Origin: CAVZTA01 sp963778025
GTDB lineage: Bacteria; Chloroflexota; Limnocylindria; Limnocylindrales; CSP1-4
DNA: 64,000 nucleotides
Assembly: GCA_963778025.1 (NCBI GenBank)
Contig: CAVZTA010000016.1
Location: forward strand, 62,001 to 126,000
Direction of reading: 5' to 3'
Both the position numbers and the translations under genes were made by a program. Positions 59,510 through 64,000 of this stretch are shown piece by piece (the first letter of the stretch is position 1; every line of letters starts with the position of its first letter). The notes under the pieces are model-generated. The model was not told where the DNA came from. It saw only the letters and a program-made list of their open reading frames with translations, and made no database searches.

Positions 59510-60955
59510 TCAGCGACGGTTGGTCTTCTTGGGGCCGGCCGGTGGCTGGAACAGCCACGTCTCCGGGTTGCTCTTGTCCGAGAGGCGCCCCAGCGAGTCC
59601 CCGTTCAGCGTGAAGTACGTCGCGCTCGATGCGCCCGTCCGGACCTCGATCGAGTCCCTCGCGGTGAACGTGAGCACCTTGCCGGCGTTGAACACCTTGC
59701 CCACGTCGCCCGTGACCGGCGACACCTTGCCGTCGACCCACACCTTGAGCCACGCGCGGCTCCCGGAGCCCTTGATCGCGACGACGAGATTGACGCCCTT
59801 GAAGGCGATCGTGACGTTCCGCGTCTGGGTCGTGGATCGCTGGTCCTTCGAGGTCGCGGTGATCGCGACCGCCCAGTTCCCCGTCGACAGCTCGAGCGGT
59901 GTGCTGAACGCCCCGTCCTCGCCCACCGGGACGGTCACCGGCCCGACGGTCCGACCCGCGGGCGCGGCCGCCGCCGAGGCCGACGGCTTCGGGCTCGCGC
60001 TCGCGGCGGGTTTCGCCGAGGCCGCGGGCCGCGCCCCGGGTTCGCCGGCCGCCGGGCCGAGGTAGCTCGCCTTGACGGCGACGCTGACGGCGTTCGTGGC
60101 GGTGCCGCTGACCGGGATCGCGCCGTTCTCGAACGACGCCCCGTCGACCGGCGACTTGACGGTCAGCACGGGGGTCTCGATCTGGACGAACGGGACCGTG
60201 ATGACGACGCGGGCGGGGTTCTCGGCGGGCTTGCCGGTCTCCGGGTCGAGCGCGCCGATGTCGAACTGGTTCCGACCGCGGCGGAGGTCGACCTCGGCGG
60301 TCCAGCGACCCTGGGCGTCCGCCGAGACGCGATACGGCTGGGACCGGCCGGGGGTCTCGATGGTGATCGTCGCACCCGGGATGGACGTCCCGCGCAGCAC
60401 GTACGAGGTCGTGTCGTCCGTCACCTCGAGCACCGCCGTCGACGGTGTGGTCACCTCGAGCGTCGGGGGCTTCGCGTAGCGCAGCAGCTGGACGCCGAGA
60501 TAGGTGACGAACGCGCCGACGAGCAGCAGGAGGAGCAGCGCCACGATCGCGACCGGGCTGAACGTGATGCTCCGGCGAGGTGCCTCGAGCGGTCGCGGCA
60601 CGGCGATCTGCGGGGCGGGAGCGATCGCGGCGTCGCCCCGCTCGTGCTTCCACTGGCGCAGGACCTCATCCGCATCGAGGCCGAGGTACGCCGCGTAGTT
60701 GCGCAGGAAGCCCTTGGTGTAGACGGCGCCCGGGAGCTCGCGGTACTCGCCGCGCTCGAGGGCGGCGAGGTACCGGGCGCGGATCTTCGTGTCGCGCTCG
60801 GCCCGGTACAGGTCGACGCCCTTGCGCTCGCGCGCGGCGTACAGCCGCTCGGGGAGGCTCGGCCCGGCGTCCGCGAGGCCGCGCGAGGCGGCCTCACCCC
60901 GAAGCTCCGTGCGGAGCTCCGCGGCGTGGCGCCGTGCCTCCTCGCGCGTCGTCAT
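59510..60955 (-). CDS. rodZ: RodZ-like helix-turn-helix membrane protein
   Basis: 481 residues. The cytoplasmic HTH_25 domain is LPERLYAARERKGVDLYRAE…RARYLAALERGEYRELPGAV, then YTKGFLRNYAAYLGLDADEV. One transmembrane helix (VAIVALLLLLLVGAFVTYLG) leads to a periplasmic or extracellular β-rich part with Ala/Pro/Ser-rich linker (about 300-335) and a C-terminal DUF4115-like domain (FTARDSIEVRTGASSATYFT). RodZ links MreB to the cell-wall machinery; no mreB is in the window. ATG 60955. Confidence 0.85.
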   Translation of the reverse strand: MTTREEARRHAAELRTELRGEAASRGLADAGPSLPERLYAARERKGVDLYRAERDTKIRARYLAALERGEYRELPGAVYTKGFLRNYAAYLGLDADEVLRQWKHERGDAAIAPAPQIAVPRPLEAPRRSITFSPVAIVALLLLLLVGAFVTYLGVQLLRYAKPPTLEVTTPSTAVLEVTDDTTSYVLRGTSIPGATITIETPGRSQPYRVSADAQGRWTAEVDLRRGRNQFDIGALDPETGKPAENPARVVITVPFVQIETPVLTVKSPVDGASFENGAIPVSGTATNAVSVAVKASYLGPAAGEPGARPAASAKPAASASPKPSASAAAAPAGRTVGPVTVPVGEDGAFSTPLELSTGNWAVAITATSKDQRSTTQTRNVTIAFKGVNLVVAIKGSGSRAWLKVWVDGKVSPVTGDVGKVFNAGKVLTFTARDSIEVRTGASSATYFTLNGDSLGRLSDKSNPETWLFQPPAGPKKTNRR

Positions 60956-60974
60956 GTCTCGTCCTTCCGACGCC

Positions 60975-61012
60975 CCGAGCATCGACCATCAGGCCGATGG
61001 TCCGGCGCTCGG
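60975..61012 (-). terminator. hairpin between ftsK and rodZ
   Basis: Outer CCGAGC / GCTCGG and inner GACCATC / GATGGTC arms form a two-part hairpin downstream of the ftsK stop and 20 bp before the rodZ start. It could be a partial terminator or a rodZ leader structure. Confidence 0.45.
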
Positions 61013-61090
61013 GCGACCGACCCATCGCCGCACGAATCGTACCCCTCGGGCGCGCCGATCACCCTAGGACGTTCGGATGGTCTTGCGGCG

Positions 61091-63603
61091 TCACCCGTCC
61101 ATGTCCCCGTCGCCGTCCGTGCGCAGCCAGTTGTCCGGGCCGTACACGATGCGGGGCACTGCCGGGTTGCGCGGGTCCTGCGGGCCGATGATCCCGTAGC
61201 GCTCCAGCTCGTCCATCACCCGGCTCGCCCGCGAGAAGCCGAGCTTGAGCTTGGTCTGGAGCATCGAGGTGCTGGCCTTGTTGAGGGTCGTCACGAGCTC
61301 GGCGGCACGGGGGGTCATCTCGTCGACATCCCGGGCGGCCAGCCACCCGAACTGACCGTTGGAGCCGCCGTCCTCGTCGCCCGGCGCGTACGCCAGGATC
61401 TCCTCGTCGTAGAAGGTGCGACCACCGGTCTGGTCGAGCCAGTGCTTGGTGACCGCGGTCACCTCACGGTCGCTCACGTACACGCCCTGGAGGCGCACCG
61501 GTCGCGGCAGGTCGACGGGCTGGTAGAGCATGTCGCCGCGGCCGATGAGGTCCTCCGCCCCCGGCGCGTCGAGGACGGTCCGCGAGTCGACCATCGAGGC
61601 CATCGCGAACGCGATCCGGGACGGCACGTTGGCCTTGATCAGGCCGGTGACGACGTTGACCGACGGACGCTGCGTGGCGAGGACGAGGTGGATGCCGACC
61701 GCGCGGGCCTTCTGGGCGATCTTGACGACCGGGTCCTCGATCTTCCGGCCCTCGCGCATGATCAGGTCGGCGAGCTCGTCGATGATGAGGACGACGTACG
61801 GCAGCCGCTCGTCGGCGTGCAGGTTGGGCAGCTCGTTATAGGCCGCGATGTTGCGGACCGTCTTCGAGGCGAGCTTCTTGTACCGGTCCTCCATCTCGTT
61901 GACGGCCCAGTTGAGGACGCCCTTGGCCTCGTTGGGTTCGACGATCACGTGCTGCAGGAGATGCGGCAGGCCGTTGAACGGCGCCAGCTCCACCCGCTTG
62001 AGGTCGACCAGGATCATCCGGACCTCGTCGGGCCGGGCGCGCATGAGGATGCTCGTGATGATCGCGTTGACGCACACGCTCTTGCCCGAGCCGGTGGCGC
62101 CGGCGACCAGCAGGTGGGGCATCTTCGCGAGGTCGACCGCGTAGGCCTGGCCCGACACGTCGCGCCCGAGCGCGAACATCAGCGGGCTGGGCGCCTCGTG
62201 CATCCGGCGCTCCTCGAGGAACGGCCGGAAGCCCACGACCTCGCCCGCCTGGTTGGGGATCTCGATGCCCACCACGCTCTTGCCCGGGATGGGCGCCTCG
62301 ATGCGGATGGACCGTGCCGCCAGGGCCATCGCGAGGTCGTCGGCGAGCGCCTCGATCCGCGACAGCTTCACGTGGTGCTCGGGCTTCACCTCGTACTGGG
62401 TGACGACCGGGCCGGAGTTCGTGGCCACGACCTTGGCCGGGATGGCGAAGCTGCGCAGCTTCTCCTCGATGCGGCTGATGTTCGCGGCGTGGTCGATGCC
62501 CTGGCCGGCGCGCGTCGGCACGCGTGGCTCGAGGAGGTCGATCGTCGGCAGGGTCCACGCCCTGGTCTGGAGCTCTTCGAGCGCGGTGGGCTCGGCGGCC
62601 TCCTCGGCGAGGGCGACGGCGGCCGCATCGCTCAGGGCGGAGTCGATCGCCATCGGCGCCGTGCCCGTCGCTGCCGGTGCCGTTCCCGCCCGTGCGCTCC
62701 ACCGCCACCCGGGGCACGACATCGTCGCCGGTCCACACCGTGCGGCTGAGCGGCGCGCTCGCCGACGCGCTGAGCGGCTCGTCGAGGATGTTCCCGTTCG
62801 CGACCGGCGCGCTGGCCTCGGCGCCCCATGCTCCCGCCTGACCCGGGACCGGCGTCGCGGCGGCCGCGCCGAGCTTGATGCCCCGGCTGAGGCGGCCGGG
62901 CTTGTCCTCGTCGGGCGCCGGCTTGGCACGACCCGGCCCGACGGCGGTCCCCCGGCCCTCCGGCGCCTTCGCGCGCGCGTCGGTGAACGCCGTCCCGACC
63001 GCTCGGCCGGCCCCGGTGACCGGGCGCAGCAGCTGGCGCAGCGGCAGGTCGAACGCCAGCAGCAAGCCGATCAGGAGCACCGCGATCAGGATCACGAACG
63101 CTGCCGGGACCGGCAACAGGCGCGGCGACGTGGCGTTCCCCACGAGCAGCGTCTCCACCCACGACCCGATCCGGCCGCCGGTGTTGGCGGGCCCGGAGAA
63201 CCTGACGAGCTGGAACAGGCCCAGCAGCGCCGTGTACGCGAGCGCGATCCCGATGAGCGTGCGGCCCCACGGGGCGCCGTTCTCCTTGCCGGGACCCCAT
63301 TCGATGTACCAGCCGGCCACGAGCAGGACGAACGGCAGCAGCCACCGCCCCGCCCCGAAGAACGGCACGATCGCGTCGCGCACCCAGTCGGTCAGGCGGC
63401 CCTGACCGGGCAGCAGCAGCGCGATGAGGAGCACCGCGCCCAGCGCGAGCAGGAAGATCCCCAGCAGCGAGCGGGCGACGGCGGGCGAGATGCCCAGCTT
63501 CATCGACGGCAGGGGCAGCGCGCCGCCACCGCGCGTCCGGCGACGCGTCGAGCGCGGGGTGGTGGTGCGGCGCGGGCGTGGACCGCCGGGTCGTTCGAGC
63601 CAC
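61091..63603 (-). CDS. ftsK: DNA translocase FtsK/SpoIIIE (frameshifted)
   Basis: About 837 residues. The N-terminal part has four transmembrane helices (for example SLLGIFLLALGAVLLIALLL, FVILIAVLLIGLLLAFDL). The linker is in the same frame, and after a break near 62670 the motor follows: ISRIEEKLRSFAIPAKVVAT, Walker A HLLVAGATGSGKSVCVNAII, Walker B PYVVLIIDELADLIM, then a C-terminal γ winged helix TKLKLGFSRASRVMDELERY. It pumps chromosomal DNA at division. A further indel near 63575 probably separates GTG 63603 (VARTTRRST…) from MKLGISPAVARS (ATG 63503). Confidence 0.93.
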
Positions 63604-63606
63604 CCG

Positions 63607-64000
63607 CTAGACCTCGACCACGACGGGAAAGACCATCGGCCGGCGCTTCGTCTGCTCGTACAGGAAGCGCGAGACGCCGTCCTTGATCTGGACCTTGAGC
63701 AGCGCGACCTCGCTGATGTGGTCACCCGGCGTCTGGATCGCCTGGACGACCCGCCGGGCCGCCTCGTCGATGATCGGATCCTCCTCGTTGCCGTGGACGA
63801 AGCCGCGGGTCACGATCTCGGGCCGGCCGACGACCTTGCCGGTCTGCTTGTCGACCTGGACGACGATGAGGAACATGCCATCGTTCGCGAGCGCGCGCCG
63901 GTCGCGCAGGACGATCTCGCCCACGTCACCCACCGACAGCCCGTCGACGAACACGTACCCCGCGCTCACCGGGTTGCCGCGTCGCGCGCTGCCATCGGCC
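63607..64000 (-). CDS. rnj: ribonuclease J (C-terminal part, cut by window end)
   Basis: Only the last 130 or so residues are inside. The visible part is the RNase J C-terminal region: SARRGNPVSAGYVFVDGLSV, EIVLRDRRALANDGMFLIVV, PEIVTRGFVHGNEEDPIIDE and the dimerisation domain ending RRPMVFPVVVEV. The MBL/β-CASP catalytic core lies beyond 64000. GTG 63969 is an internal Val, not a start. It is followed by ftsK, with a 3-bp gap to the proposed ftsK start. Confidence 0.93.
   Translation of the reverse strand, partial: ADGSARRGNPVSAGYVFVDGLSVGDVGEIVLRDRRALANDGMFLIVVQVDKQTGKVVGRPEIVTRGFVHGNEEDPIIDEAARRVVQAIQTPGDHISEVALLKVQIKDGVSRFLYEQTKRRPMVFPVVVEV

Noticed and set aside
59354..62749. An 1,131-codon open frame on the plus strand across cinA, rodZ and ftsK
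   Set aside because: Antisense to clear housekeeping genes; its composition is that of a GC-rich shadow frame.

Overview
The window is one very GC-rich (about 70%), densely coded bacterial chromosome segment. I see no phage, plasmid, IS element, tRNA, rRNA or CRISPR array. The gene mix points to Chloroflexota, possibly a Limnocylindria/Ellin6529-like soil or freshwater lineage, with Actinomycetota as the alternative. The evidence is F420/FMN-type luciferase-like and deazaflavin nitroreductase families, RNase J, an FtsK–RodZ–CinA–MurC block, ATP-dependent DNA ligase, PPK2, and many starts placed 6-8 nt behind a TAnnnT -10 hexamer (leaderless style). Many genes change reading frame by one base, usually at short G/C runs, while both halves stay well conserved. 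This affects housekeeping genes such as ftsK, so residual long-read indel error is the likeliest cause. Such genes are annotated across the break.

Layout. 1-7 kb: two SAM methyltransferases, two deazaflavin-type nitroreductases, a CE1758/CE1759-type luciferase-like monooxygenase plus FMN reductase pair with paired palindromic operators, an orphan NarL-type regulator, and an ArsR–AHSA1–VOC–PPOX operon with a palindromic operator. 7-11.4 kb: an Obg/DRG-like GTPase, then a translationally coupled FAD oxidase – AlkZ-like winged-helix – ATP-dependent ligase operon. 11.4-18.6 kb: the most interesting island. A consensus -35 promoter reads into a STAND/NACHT-like NTPase, an α-helical protein, a tandem double UbiA prenyltransferase, and a CHAT protease-like protein joined to a complete type I isopentenyl-diphosphate isomerase. 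18.6-31 kb: an LLM oxidoreductase, secreted β-propeller and SH3b/clan-CD-like proteins, ChaB, small DUF genes, an AraC–VOC pair, MOSC, and a class III adenylate cyclase.

31-41 kb: a voltage-gated K+ channel, MsrB, a three-rhodanese sulfurtransferase preceded by a Cys-containing leader peptide and attenuator-like hairpins, amidase, PPK2, YjbR and its decayed duplicate, and an ECF sigma factor coupled to a membrane-anchored β-propeller (candidate anti-sigma). 41-50 kb: a papain-like secreted protein, aminotransferase, HAD phosphatase, collagen-like secreted protein, an HEXXH protein with a P-loop kinase-like neighbour, an MFS exporter, and a gene-free 0.6 kb containing a candidate structured RNA. 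50-64 kb: a DUF952–RraA fusion, TPP enzyme, YajQ with a tiny membrane protein, MBL–Rieske fusion, lipoprotein GH3 hexosaminidase, DinB, and the conserved minus-strand block murC–cinA–rodZ–ftsK–rnj, which runs off the right edge.
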